A DNA stretch of 64,000 nt, from assembly GCA_013365365.1 (NCBI GenBank), contig JABVXU010000163.1, positions 1 through 64,000 on the forward strand, given 5' to 3'. The DNA comes from Cruorifilaria tuberocauda (lineage: Eukaryota > Nematoda > Chromadorea > Rhabditida > Onchocercidae). Under the pieces are notes generated by a model. That model saw only the letters and a program-made list of their open reading frames with translations. It was not told the DNA's origin and made no database searches. A program made the translations under genes and the position numbers. Shown piece by piece: positions 12,901 through 25,200 of the stretch; within the stretch, counting starts at the first letter, position 1; each line of letters begins with the position of its first letter.

Positions 12901-15763
12901 TTAATGAAAATAACTGAATAATATTTGAATGAAATGTAAACTAACAGATAATTTAATTTATCTAAGTCATTCATCGCATTTCGATGGATCGTATCAATTT
13001 GATTGTCTGCTAATGAAAGATATTCCAAACGTGAGAGCTTCTTAAATAGCAATGAAGGAAGTGTACGAAGACGATTCGAAGATAAATCAAGCCATTGAAG
13101 AGTCGTGCAGAGAGACCACGCCGATGAATCTATCCATGCTACATCGTTTGAGCTCAGATCCCTAGAAATATTTTAATATTCTGAGGGAAAATTTTCACTT
13201 CAAAACCTTTTAAATTAAAATCCATGAAAATTTCCAACCAAGTGAATTTACATACAAGTAGATTTAAAACAAAAGATACAGAGTTGTAAGAGAATGCATC
13301 CCATATAGCCAACCGCCAGTGACTGCCTTCAATTGATTTTCGGCAACATTCAACCTCTGAAGTTGTTCTAAACCCCAGAATACTCCATCTTCAAATGCAC
13401 TCAACGAATTTCGCGCCAATGACAAATTTTGAAGAGATGACAATGAAGTGAACGTCAGTGCATGCAAAACTGTGAGACGGTTACGACTGAGGTCTCTAAA
13501 AATATTTCATTCATTGAATAAAAAATGACAAAAAGAAAAAGGGAACTCCCTTTCATAAAACAAAAAAGAAAGTAAACATTGAAGAGTAAAAGATTATGAA
13601 AATAACTTTCAATTTCACAACAAACAAAAGATGGAGAAGAAGATGACAGTGCTACGCATTTGAAATTTACAAATAAAGCGAATTTCTTATGTCAATAGCA
13701 TCAAAGTAAACGAAAAAAAAACATTTTAGAATTAAAATTATAATTCCGATAGTGACCTCTCAAGAGTTTCTACAATCATAGAAATCTATCAATTTTGAAA
13801 AAAGTAGATGCTTATGTAAATAAAAAAATGCAAAACAAAAATTTATTTAAATGCTTGCTTACAAAGATTGAAGTGTAAACAATCCTTGGAAAGCACTTTT
13901 TTCTATGGTTTCAATTCTGTTGCGTGATAATTTCAAGATTCGAAGTGACTGCAGTGACATGAACATATCGGAGCGTAATGTTGTCAACAAGTTATTGCTG
14001 AGATCTCTATAAGAAATAACAATTACTGAAAGAACTTAAATTAAAATGATGAAATCCATGAAAAACTCTCTTATTTATTTAGAGAAAACGTTTGGAATTA
14101 ATTGCATAATGGAAGAATTTCATAAAAATGTAAACTCATACAGTTTTGTGACTTTTGCGTTAGTAGCTTGCAACACATGCAAACGTGGGAAATCACGCAA
14201 AACATTACGACTCAAGTCGATTACGTCAATCTTCGCGATCCGTAAAATATCAATCGTTGTAACTTGCGAAATGTTATTCGCTTTACTAAAAAAAGTTTGA
14301 ACTTAATTTATTTTCCATTTATTTCTTGACTAGGGCACTCCTAAGCAAAAAAGTTTCACAAATGAAAGGCTAGTAAAACTTACAGATCAAGTTTACGCAA
14401 ATTTGCCAATGATTCAATCCCAAGCGGAATCGAAGTTAATCGATTCTTTCGGAGCAAGCTGGAAAATTTAAAGATGTTAAATCAGACTATGTCAAATAAT
14501 ATGAGGGAGTATAGTGATTGTTCTCAATGGATAAATGGAATAGGTTTCTAAGAATGAAGAAAAATTCATTGTAAAAGCATGGTACAACTACGCGATACGT
14601 CCAATTCAGACCAGCCTGTCGTAAAAGGTCACATCAAATGCATAACTGTTAGACTGTTTGTTGTTGAATTACTTAATCTTGTCAAACTAATAAATGGTAG
14701 TATATTTTATATTTTTGTGGTTTTGTAAATTTTCACAATACAGTAGAATAGGTTGAATTTTACAGAATGGAGTAACACAATGCATAGCACAGAAAACAAA
14801 GACGAGAACAGCACATACAGCGCTTCGAGCTGAGGAGTATGAGAGAAAATAAGGCGTGAAAAACCACTGATCTGATTCTCGCTGAGATCCCTGAAAACAC
14901 AAGAAAAATCCATTTCAATAAATGCGAAAGTAGTATAAGTTAGGTAGTGAAGATTGATAACTACTCTCATTAATAATCAAACGGAAAAAGAAATAATAGA
15001 ATGAGGCTTAGCGAGAACAAGTTAAAAAAAAAGCATCTTCTAAATCCAATCCTGTGTTGAGAAACACCGAATTTTACGTTACTAATTTTGTTGTATTTTG
15101 CATTAAACTTACAGAGAGATAAGATCACTCAATCCAACGAAAGCAGTAGGCAAGATTTTTTCTATGTGATTTCCTTGCAATTCTCTATAAAAGTAAAACA
15201 TGAAAAAATATTATACTACGATCAGATTGTTTTAAAACAGCTATACCTGTGATGAGATACATCATCATATCATTTAATCTACGAGCCACAAAAAAATATA
15301 ATTTAAACTGCCGTAATTAACATGAGATTATTATTTGATATAAAACTGATATTTCAGATGAAAACCAATTGGTAGGGATAAAAAAATTATGCAATTAATT
15401 ACTTAACTAATATACTTAATTCAATGATGTAAATAATAGACTTATATGAGGGTTCCACTTTTGCAACTTAAGCTTGACACATGATTCAAATTTTTATAGA
15501 AAAAAATCTTCATGAAATTTGACTTATAGACTGCAAAAAAAAATTATAATTAAAATATAATGTTCATGTTCATACAGTGTGGTCGTCCATGAAGGCAGTG
15601 AAAATGGGATATCGGTTAAACCACGATGACTACAATCGATATGAGTATCTAGACAATGACATTCTTCAGGACACCGTTCTATACAAATCACTCTCGCAGA
15701 CAAAAGAAACATCGTTATGCAAACTATCAGCGTCTGATCTTTTTTGCAAAACCATTGCTCCAT
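9960..15763 (-). CDS. sma-10: LRIG-family leucine-rich repeat/Ig receptor, SMA-10 orthologue
   Basis: The gene has seventeen exons on the minus strand: 15763-15576, 15184-15113, 14890-14819, 14458-14384, 14285-14142, 14006-13863, 13495-13271, 13161-12946, 12782-12558, 12445-12279, 12166-11960, 11888-11762, 11627-11527, 11200-11000, 10819-10629, 10523-10251 and 10055-9960. The total is 2724 bases, or 907 residues plus stop, in frame throughout. Residues 1-29 form a signal peptide. Residues ~31-55 are a cysteine-rich LRR cap ([14 protein letters not shown]). About 16 LRRs follow to ~454, with many DLSxNxL units, then a C-terminal LRR cap ([10 protein letters not shown]) at ~455-510. Three Ig domains span ~513-815, with Cys and DxGxYxC-type motifs ([23 protein letters not shown]). 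A transmembrane helix lies at ~840-862, followed by a short tail of about 45 residues ending in [17 protein letters not shown]. This order is diagnostic of LRIG proteins. SMA-10, the C. elegans member, is a BMP-pathway co-receptor acting on receptor trafficking and body size. The last junction is the weak point: donor AAG|GTTGGG is preferred, but AT|GTTACC would give a different last exon frame. Confidence 0.92.
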
Positions 15764-16925
15764 CACATTAGAACAACCTTCAATTAAACGAATTAATAGA
15801 AAGATAATTTATAACATTGAAGATTTTAGAACTTCATCGAAAAAAATGACGAAATAATGAGAAAAAAAATTACCAAGATAATAATCGTAATAATTTATAT
15901 TGTGAATTATGAGTGAATATTTTTTTTCAGAAATATGAAGCAGACTTAAAACTAAAAATTACTGATTTATAGTTATAAATGAAACTTGGATACACCAACT
16001 TCTTAACAGTAACAGTATAGAAGCATAACCAAGTCATCGTTTCATCGATTGTTCGTCCTAAAATAATCGCCAAAAAGGCATAAGGCTTGGTCTTATCTTC
16101 CTGGAATTATGATAACTGATAACGTTACATTGCAACCACCATAAATGATCCAATAATACTGTAATAATAATTATAAGTAGCAACGTGCTATTTTTTACAG
16201 TTTAATAACAGGGAATTCTTATCATTTAATACTTCCCTTTTTAAAATTCCTGAAGTATCTTACTACGTCGCTTCCTATTTCTCGTAATTTCTGGATGCCA
16301 AGCTACTAGAAATTTCAGACAAAGTTTATGAAATTCACTTAAATCAACAGAAATAATTTCGACAAAAATATCTGGGAATTTACAGAATATCTATTTAGAA
16401 AATTTCTATAAAACACTCCAATAAAGGACATTATTCCGGAGAAGAGGTAAACAGGAATTGTTATATGACGGTAAAATATGTACTGAATTTCGTCCTTCCA
16501 TTCCTTATTCAGGAAAAAGACAAAAAAAAAAAACATGCGAAATTAGACTGATCTAAAACTCGTGCCATAACCGTCCATTACTGCAAGGCACGGTTCGGCC
16601 CGAGTAAATGAAAAAACGATGGTAGCATTTTATTTATTAAATTTAATTTTTCTTATAAATTTCGATCTGTCCCTGAAGGAAATAGCAAAGAGTAATCAAT
16701 GATTGTTTGTATTAACATATTCGAACTGAACATGAGAAATGGAGAAATTCAAAAGTCAAAAAAAAGGAAATTTATGCTTCTGTCGTTTAATATTTTATTG
16801 ATTTATCACTTAGAAGATTGAATTTGATCATAAAATCATTGTTATATCATAATATCAGTTAAGTGAAGTAAGACAAAAATTGATTTAATCAGATTAAGTT
16901 GTAAAAATTGGAATAGCAAACACTT

Positions 16926-16988
16926 ACCTCTCTTTTCTTGATGATGAAAATTCCAAGATACCTCTCTTGAAGACGAGAATTCCAAGAT
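16926..16988. repeat. Imperfect tandem duplication containing two splice-donor-like sites
   Basis: The units start at 16926 and 16960. Each begins ACCTCTCTT and ends AATTCCAAGAT; the first is five bases longer. On the minus strand each unit ends at a GAGAG|GTA site. Confidence 0.7.
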
Positions 16989-17060
16989 CCTATGAAGGCA
17001 TTAAAAAAGCGAATACTTTTGAATGAAATCTACGAGTTTATGCTTTTTCAGAATTATTGA
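16928..17060 (-). other. Candidate 5' untranslated exon of the LRIG gene
   Basis: On the minus strand the sequence ends in AAAAGAGAG|GTAAGTGTTT, a near-perfect splice donor, 1.16 kb upstream of the LRIG start codon. No matching open frame is seen, so if real it is a leader exon. The upstream boundary is a guess. A second donor-like site, AAGAGAG|GTATCT, lies 34 bases inside it at 16962 because the end of this stretch is duplicated. No transcript evidence is available. Confidence 0.3.
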
Positions 17061-17614
17061 TGGGAGTTGCAGTCGAGTCGGAAATCGCTTAAACAACAGA
17101 GTGAAAAACAACCACCAGTTTAGTCCTAATGTTACCTAAACGACAATTATAAAAGATTGAAAAGAAATGATACTGCTGACTGATAGAACATTTCGTTTCT
17201 TTAACAGAACAACGGAAAGTCTCCTGGGAACAATGAAGAGAATTCTCTCCAATGAAAACATTCAATCGATCAATTTTACACCAAATTTTCTTTACCAAGG
17301 AAAAAAGAAAAGCATACATATATGAGAATTGTTATGAATTATCAGACAATTATAGGTTGTTGTTAACAACATTGTGTTAGATTGAAAATAATGATAATAA
17401 AGTGCTCTTAAGATAGTTTATTATTTTGTTAGAACTAAGCTGAAAAAAAAAAGAACAATGCAAAGATTGATAATGTAAGAAAAAAGCTATTCTCAGTTGC
17501 TCATTGTAAATTTTATTGCATTGCAAGAAGAAGAAAAGATTTCTGCAAAATTCCTCAATTATTTCGAGAGTTAAATGCAATTGAATATTGAAATTTAGTA
17601 TTTCAATGTAAAAA

Positions 17615-17665
17615 TTATAAATGATAAGCAGAATTTTTCGTCTTTAAACAAAATATTAAAATAAA
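17615..17665. repeat. 51-bp direct repeat, copy 1
   Basis: This stretch starts TTATAAATGATAAGCAG and ends ATATTAAAATAAA. It is identical over 51 bases to 17924-17974. The second copy sits inside a palindromic structure, so this may be a remnant of a small mobile element. Confidence 0.9.
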
Positions 17666-17871
17666 GTACAAGGCTGAACAAATACATTTATTTTTAATAA
17701 CAAATTTTTGACATTCATTTAACACTTCAATGATTCCATTATCTCTGTAATTTGGTAATATTTCAAAAGTTTAGAGGAATTAGAATTTATATAATGTCAC
17801 TTCTCTAATGCCGAAATTATTTGTCAAATAGTCGAGAAAATGAACGAATGAATAAATAAAAATGCAATGTG

Positions 17872-18045
17872 AAGCAAGCAAGTGGTATAAAAATTAATGT
17901 CAATAGAATACCACTTTTAAAAGTTATAAATGATAAGCAGAATTTTTCGTCTTTAAACAAAATATTAAAATAAACTTTTATACCACTTACTTGCTTATCA
18001 TTTATAACTTTTAAAAGTAGTATTTTATTGGTATTAAAGTTTTTT
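17872..18045. repeat. Rearranged inverted-repeat element with direct-repeat copy 2
   Basis: Arm 17908-17939 is the reverse complement of 17992-18023 at 31 of 32 positions, with weaker similarity extending outward. A second, nested pair matches 17872-17892 with 17976-17996 (AAGTGGTATAAAA against TTTTATACCACTT). The second copy of the 51-bp direct repeat (17924-17974) spans one arm and the spacer. No open frame is inside. A MITE-like fossil or a replication-slippage product are both possible. Confidence 0.75.
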
Positions 18046-18883
18046 TTAAAGTCTTTTTAGCTTGAAATATTATTTACATGCTATAATACGATTGATCAAA
18101 AAATCAAAAAATAAACGATTGATAATACAACGATTATGTATTCGATTATATGATATAATTGGATTATTATTTGTTAGGCTTAAAATACTTGCTGATAACA
18201 ACAATTCAGCTATTATGAAACATTCAATTTTTCGCTCCTTTTTCTAAAGCTTTTTTTTTTGTCAACGAAGACGTTTTGTTGTATCTATTTTTCCTCCCAC
18301 ACCACCGTTCTAACCATATAGCTTTTCAAAACTTTTTCATTTTCAATCAATATCTCATGATATCATTAATCAATATATCATGCAATCACAGATATATCCT
18401 ATGATTTGTAGGAACAGTATTTGATATTTGTAAAACATTTACAATTCTGGCATTGATATGAATAATTCCGTATTAAAACAGTTCTTTTCATTCTTTCGTT
18501 GTCCTTTGTAACGAAGGAAAGGCATATAAGTATTTAAATTCATTAAAATAAAGATCTTAATTTCAGGAAAAATGATGAGTTTTTTTTTTTGACTGGGATA
18601 GTTTTATTAGTAAAATATAGTAAAATTTTGTCAAAAAACAGAAAACAAGATTTATTAACTGGAAAATAATTAATTAAAATTTATATTAGTCATCCGGAAC
18701 GTTTTAATTGTTATGCTTGAACTGTAAATCTGGTAAATTGTACGCTATTGTGAAAATTAAAATGACGTAAGCGCTAGATAATCAATTAGTTATAGCAAAA
18801 AGGAAAGAAAAAAAATTTAATTTTTTCTCGATTACAATAAAATGACGAAATATTTCAGTAGCAAGCATACAAGCAACTATGAA

Positions 18884-18918
18884 TGCAAGAATTATTTTAA
18901 TAAGAAATAATTCTTGCA
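18884..18918. repeat. Perfect 14-bp stem hairpin
   Basis: TGCAAGAATTATTT is followed by a 7-base loop and its exact reverse complement. It could fold as DNA or RNA. The stem is shorter than a usual microRNA precursor. Confidence 0.8.
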
Positions 18919-19739
18919 ATGATAAATTTATTCTTCACCGCTAACTAATTTTACAATAATAATTAAACTTTTTTTTAAATTACATTAATGAATAAAAAAA
19001 AAACTATTGAAATGTGGGCTGATAAAAAATCGATTGATAAAATTGAATAAGAATGACCTTTTATCGGTATAATTTAAAGAATGAATTAATTCACCTATGA
19101 TTTTGCGACTTTTAACTTTTTGTGCTGTATATTTTAAACATGAAAAATTTAGCTTTAACATAAAAACGTCAAATAAGTTTTGAGCTAAGTTGCTAATATG
19201 AATGGAAGAAATCTACCGAATTTATAAAACCAAATATTGATATGAATTAGTATGCGGTCGTTGAAATAGTAGAAATAATGAAAAGTAAAATAAAAAGACT
19301 TTGCATGTATCAATTAAATAATGACATTGAAAGGCCTAGGCTACAAATCCATTTATTAAACAGAAATATCATTTGATAACAAATAATATTTATCATGGAC
19401 TATCATTTGAACTGGACGAAATCCCATCACCTAATTTGATCTGATGAAACTGTTAAGATTGGTAGCGATGGAAAAGTTCTTTTTCGAGTTCTTAATCATT
19501 TGAAATTATTAAGAAATTTTTATGACAAGTTTTAATTATTAAAATTTCTTTCCTCATTTCTTCTCAGCTCTTCCATTATTTCATTTAAATCAGAGATTAA
19601 TGCAAAAGTATAACTGAATATAAAAAATTATTCTGGGTAAATAATTCTTGAAGTAATAGTTGAAGTAATAGTTTGAGTAAACAGATATTAATCTTAACTA
19701 ATATGAATCATTTTCAGTTATTAACACTTGATAAAGCTT

Positions 19740-19852
19740 TAAATAATTGAATAATTGAATAATTATTAATTAATATTATGAATAATTAATAATTGAATAA
19801 TTGAATAAATGAATAATTGAATTTGAATAGTTGAATAGTTTTGAATAACATG
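19740..19852. repeat. TTGAATAA-type minisatellite
   Basis: Degenerate copies of TTGAATAA and TTGAATAG recur for about 110 bases, partly interrupted by TAATTAATATT. Confidence 0.85.
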
Positions 19853-22105
19853 TAACTACAAAAAATTTTCCATTTTTCTTTAACATTAATAAATTCATTT
19901 TCCTTTTATTGATAGTTTTTAGCTGGAAAACATGTTGCAATTTTTCATGATCTACTTAAATAGTTATTGTTAAATTTTTAATCTTTAGCTTTTTCAAAAT
20001 TCATAGTGGTATATAAGTTATACCAAACTTAAAGATTAAAAAAAACAAAAAATACTTATCATCATATCAATTAATTTATTACCTTTTAAAACCTAAAGAG
20101 GATTTTAATTTAGTTAAATATTAAAAGCAATTAATTATTAAAAGTGAGAATATTATCATCAAAAATTATTAATTCTATCCTCTTGTAAAAACTAATCATA
20201 ATTAACACTAATTATTAGGATTACTAGAAATTCTGCAAATATAATACATTTTGCAGCGAATTACGATTTTGATATGAATCGAATACTATATTGCTTCACG
20301 TGACATTTCACGTATTTTGAAGATGTAAGACAGAATTGATATAATAACTAAGAATATATCAGGAAATAAATGTGATAGGAAAGGAATCTGAAGCAATTTT
20401 ACATGAACAAGAATGACTGATACGACAAAAAGATATGATAAACAAATTGCATATTGCATATGTCAAAGAATGAAATAAACAATCCAAAATATAAATGATA
20501 AATTCCTAATATTATCAGTTCCTTAACAAGAATTAGTAGAGAAAGCGCTTAAAGTAAACGCATGAAGTAAAGTATAGCAAATTTATTAGCTGTATTTTAT
20601 GCTACCAGAAAATAATAAACCTATCGCATATAGTTTGTGTGAAGTGTAAGGTGACCTTAAGTAATATATTAAAATTACTTTACAGTGATACGGTTGATTT
20701 CATAATATTTTTACTCTGATTCTTATCATATCTACCCTTGATAATTAAATATCTTAGAAGATGAAATTTGTTAAAATATTTCATTTCAGAAAGGAAAAAC
20801 TGCCAACGAATCGCTGAACATTTAAAATAAGCATGTGAGCAGCATTACTTGATTGGAATTAAAACGTGTCAACATAATTTTCATTTCAACACCATATGAA
20901 AACAAAAGTTGAAGAAGTGATAGATCAGTTGAACGAACGTGGATGCTTATCATCTTTCAGAATCCGATCACGAGCTTTCCAAACACTTATCTTTTAAGCA
21001 ATAAACATAGAATAGTCTCCAATCACAATTTGCGTATTTTTGCTTAATTAGCAAAATTATGGACTGTAAAATTATCAAACTGTAAAATACTATGATTGTA
21101 TAAAAGGTTAGAAAGCAATGATTGATAACATAATCATTTAATTACAAAGTGTTAACATTGGAGGATTGAAAATGATTGATTCTAAGTATTCGACAAACGC
21201 ATTTCATATCTCTTAATTCTAATCATCGAATGTATTTATTAATGGATTGATAAGATATCGGATCTTTTTATCATGATTGGAATATTTGTTTTCGAGAACT
21301 AAAAATATCAGTTCATACTTTTAATTTTTAATTTTCCTTATCTTTCGCATTTCAAGAAACAAATTTTGTCCTTTCTGTCGCCAATCTCTCTATTCTAACA
21401 AGTTATTTCTTAGTTAATAAATCTTGATTAGCTTATCGATTGCAAATTTTTGAAGATATATTTGTGGGAGTTGTTGTTTCCTCGTCATCGAATTACCAAT
21501 TCCAACATTCCTGTAATGCTCTTATAGCATCTTCAAAGCTTTTCCTTTCAATCATGGTTGTAAATGACTTCATACCGGATAAAGTTACCGTTCACACTTA
21601 TAGCAGAAGTAATTTCATAATTATGATTGTTTGTGACATCGTAATTCGATATCAGATGCTGTACGGAATAATTGTTCTATATCTGATACAATTATCAGTT
21701 TCTTCCAGATGCAATTTTTTATCGTTTTTCGTTTAATTTTGCGGTAATAACAGGTGCTTACAACTAATATTACCGATAGTTAAAAGCTATATGTAAATAT
21801 TATTTATTATTTAACTCATCTTAACCTTAATCAGTTGAAAAAAAAATTCTTAATCCTAAAATTTGCCAAAAATTTTACAAAATACAGGAAATATTTGCAC
21901 TGTTTTGTTCGGAAAAAATTAAACGAAATAGTTGCAATCATTTTTTTTTTCATTCATTTATTTAATCATTTAATATTTTTTAGTGAATTTTTATCAATTT
22001 ATATTTTAAACAAGAAAAGAAAGTAAAGCATATCATGATTAGTTCACAACAATTTATTGTTTTTTTAACGAAAGCAATAAAAACGGAAGAGAAATTATAG
22101 CTGTA

Positions 22106-22128
22106 AATGAATGAATGAATGAATGAAG
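22106..22128. repeat. (GAAT)n simple repeat
   Basis: A short run of about five GAAT units. Confidence 0.85.
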
Positions 22129-22224
22129 TGAAATATTTTTTTTTCTTCTTTCCATATTGTTTCATTAAAAAAATATACAATAATTAAAAAATGAAAAAAC
22201 AATAAGTAGGAAAAAAAATGAAGA

Positions 22225-22264
22225 AACAATAAAAAACAATAAACAATAAACAATAAACAATAAA
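22225..22264. repeat. (CAATAAA)n simple repeat
   Basis: Four to five copies of a 7-base unit follow two imperfect ones. Confidence 0.85.
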
Positions 22265-25200
22265 TATGGTTACTTCTTATTTCTTTTTAAAAATTTTAGC
22301 AATTTTGTGGTAATTGTTCAATTTTCCGTCTTTCATTTCTTGTTTTTCCGATTTCTTTTATCTTTGTGAAAAACGGAAAACAGAACGAAAGAGAAAATTA
22401 ACGACGAGAGGAATTTTTTGATGAAGCTCGAATGAAATAAAGGTCTTTTTCCTTTTTTTTTTCAGATACAGTTGAACTTTTTTCCCTTCCACTCTTTTTC
22501 ATTCTTCAGTTTCTTCGATGAAACTGTCAATCGTACAATGTCACAAAAAATTAAAACAGAAGCATAGGTCATAGTTCATTTCCTTCTTCTCTTTCTCGTT
22601 GTTCATATTTTGTTCAATAAATAATTATTATTTTCGAAGATTTGGTAACAATCATCTCTCAATTTTACATGCAACTAATACAATCTACCATTGATTGCTT
22701 AAGTGAAATCTGATCAGTAAATAAACTAATCAATAATTGACTGTGACAGATCAAATCACGATTCTTATATTATTCCTTGAGAATCATCTGAGAACCATTC
22801 CTTTGTTTTATTTCAAGTTTTAAATTGAATAACATTTCTTATAGTTTTGCGACATGATAAAGTGTAGTAAGCATACCGTACGATCAAGTAGCACTTGATG
22901 AAAAGAAATTTCTCGATTATAGTCCACTTCGAGAAAAACTAAAAAGATCTTTTTTCATAGATCACTTGAAAATTTTTGTAGTCTAAATGATGAATAATAA
23001 TACTATTTGGAGAATCAATGGTCATGTTGGATGATTTGAATTCCCGAATGCATTTAGTGTGAAATACTCTCCTAATCAAATTTTCTTCAGACTTAGCGAA
23101 ATATCGAGCACTCTTCAAAGGCTACTTTTACTTAGCATAATAATTGAAGCCTTAAAAGCTTGCTTAATTCTTGCTTAATCATCCGTTTGAAATGAAATAG
23201 TATGAAATCAGATTATGATAAGGTTTATCCATAATAGAATGATTAAAATATTCATAAATTTCTGAGATCAAGCATATTCTCATCTTCCGTGCCTATTTCT
23301 TATTCTCGTTAATCTCTCATTAATCTGTTAAATCATTTATTATGCAAATTGCAGATTTTAATGATAGCAAAAAAAGATTACGAAAAATCACTTATCTCAT
23401 ATTCGTAATGATATCTTATCAAGGATTGAGCATATGATACCATTCATTCAGTTAGAACTCATGGGGAATTCTTAACTACTACAAAACCCATATTTTGTGT
23501 TTAATTAAAAAATAAAGTTGATAAAAAATATTATTGAAGTTATAGTTTTAACTTTATTTCTAATCATAAATTTTGCTTATAAAATATATTTGTTATTATT
23601 ATTGCTATTGACAATACCTTTAGAATCAAGTAAATTCACCAGTTAAAAGCTTACGTTTGATAAAAAAGTTACCTCAAATATTCTCGATCGTAAACAATAT
23701 TATCATTTCTAATATTTATTTCTGTGAATATTAATTAGTCTCAAGGCTATAGGATAGATAATTTGCCTGAATAAATTATTAAATTATTTGATTATTATTA
23801 CCAAAACAAAATCTAATTATTCATTTAGCTTGAATAATTTAATCCATGCTATTTCCATTCCGATCATCCAATCTTCATTTATTATTTTCCATAAACTTGA
23901 TTAATTTTAATCTATCTTTATCTGTTCCACCAATCACTACATTCTTACCAATTAACTTTATGAATCAATTGATCAATTCAACAAACGTTGGAATTTTAAT
24001 TAGAAATGCAAGGATTCAAAATTTTAACTTGAGCTACCTGCAATACCTACCTGTTCCATACCTGTAATTATTAGAAGATTTAGCGATTTTTCTTGCTGAA
24101 ATTGAATGGTTAAAAAATCTTTTAAACATTGAATATGTATTGTAAAGGCGATTTCCGGGTAATCGCTAAAAAAATCAAGGAGATAATCAGATGATTGGCA
24201 TATGGATAATAATGAATGATTGAAAATAAAATGATGGGATGGTATCGGGGGGGTAAGATCGGAACGGTTTATGTCATCAATCGATAGTGTGATCATTGTT
24301 CATTATCATTATTGATGGCCATTCGCTCTGTTCGATCATTTTAGAATATGATTTCTGTACAACTTTTATGGAATTTAAAATAATAATAATTATTTTTTTG
24401 TTTCCTTGGAGCTATAAATAATTGTGGAATTATTTCTATCTTCCATCCGTAAATGTTAAATTAATTTAATAACCCGAGGAATTAGTTATTTTCACTTGGC
24501 GATTTATTTATTATAATTATTCCCATAATATGATCTGTCCTATTACAGTTATACCATAAATTATCATTACAATTGTACAATTCGATGATTTTAGCTATTA
24601 TTTTATGATGTGAATTTTAAAATTATAGCTAAGATATAAGAATTTAAAAAGTTGAATTTAAGGAAGAGAAAGTCTACACGTTTGGTTCTTGACATTTCAA
24701 AGTGTTAGTAATTATTTTATGAGTTAAAAAATTATTCAATAAAATGTTCATAATTTATTAATTCCGTTCCTAAGTTCTAATTTAGTTTTCTTCAGAATTT
24801 TTTCTTTAAATTATTTCATTAATAATTTTGTCTAGGAAATCATATAATAGTTACAGAGATCGCTTTATTTCTCATATTTATTGATTTCTCAATAATTTTA
24901 AGTTAATTATTGATTGAGGAAGGAATATGCAATCATTTCTTGCGATCGATTTGATCCAATAATCGGATATTTATCAAACAGATCTCATGAAATATTACCT
25001 CCAAAGAATATCGTTGTACAGGTGAGGAAACCCTGATTATTATGGAATTTTAGGAGGTTAAACCTGCTTCATATTGTTTAAATTTGAACAAAAAAAAATT
25101 GTAATTATTAATGATTTCATTTCGACATTAGATATACTGGAAAGTTATTTAGGAATTTCGCTACAGAAATTTTTAAGCTTTCACATATATTCTATCCAAA

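Larger units (their letters stand above)
15764..17600. other. Upstream region of the LRIG gene
   Basis: No coding exon is recognised. The region probably contains the LRIG promoter. A candidate untranslated exon on the minus strand ends at 16928 (see separate entry). The rest is AT-rich. Confidence 0.5.
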
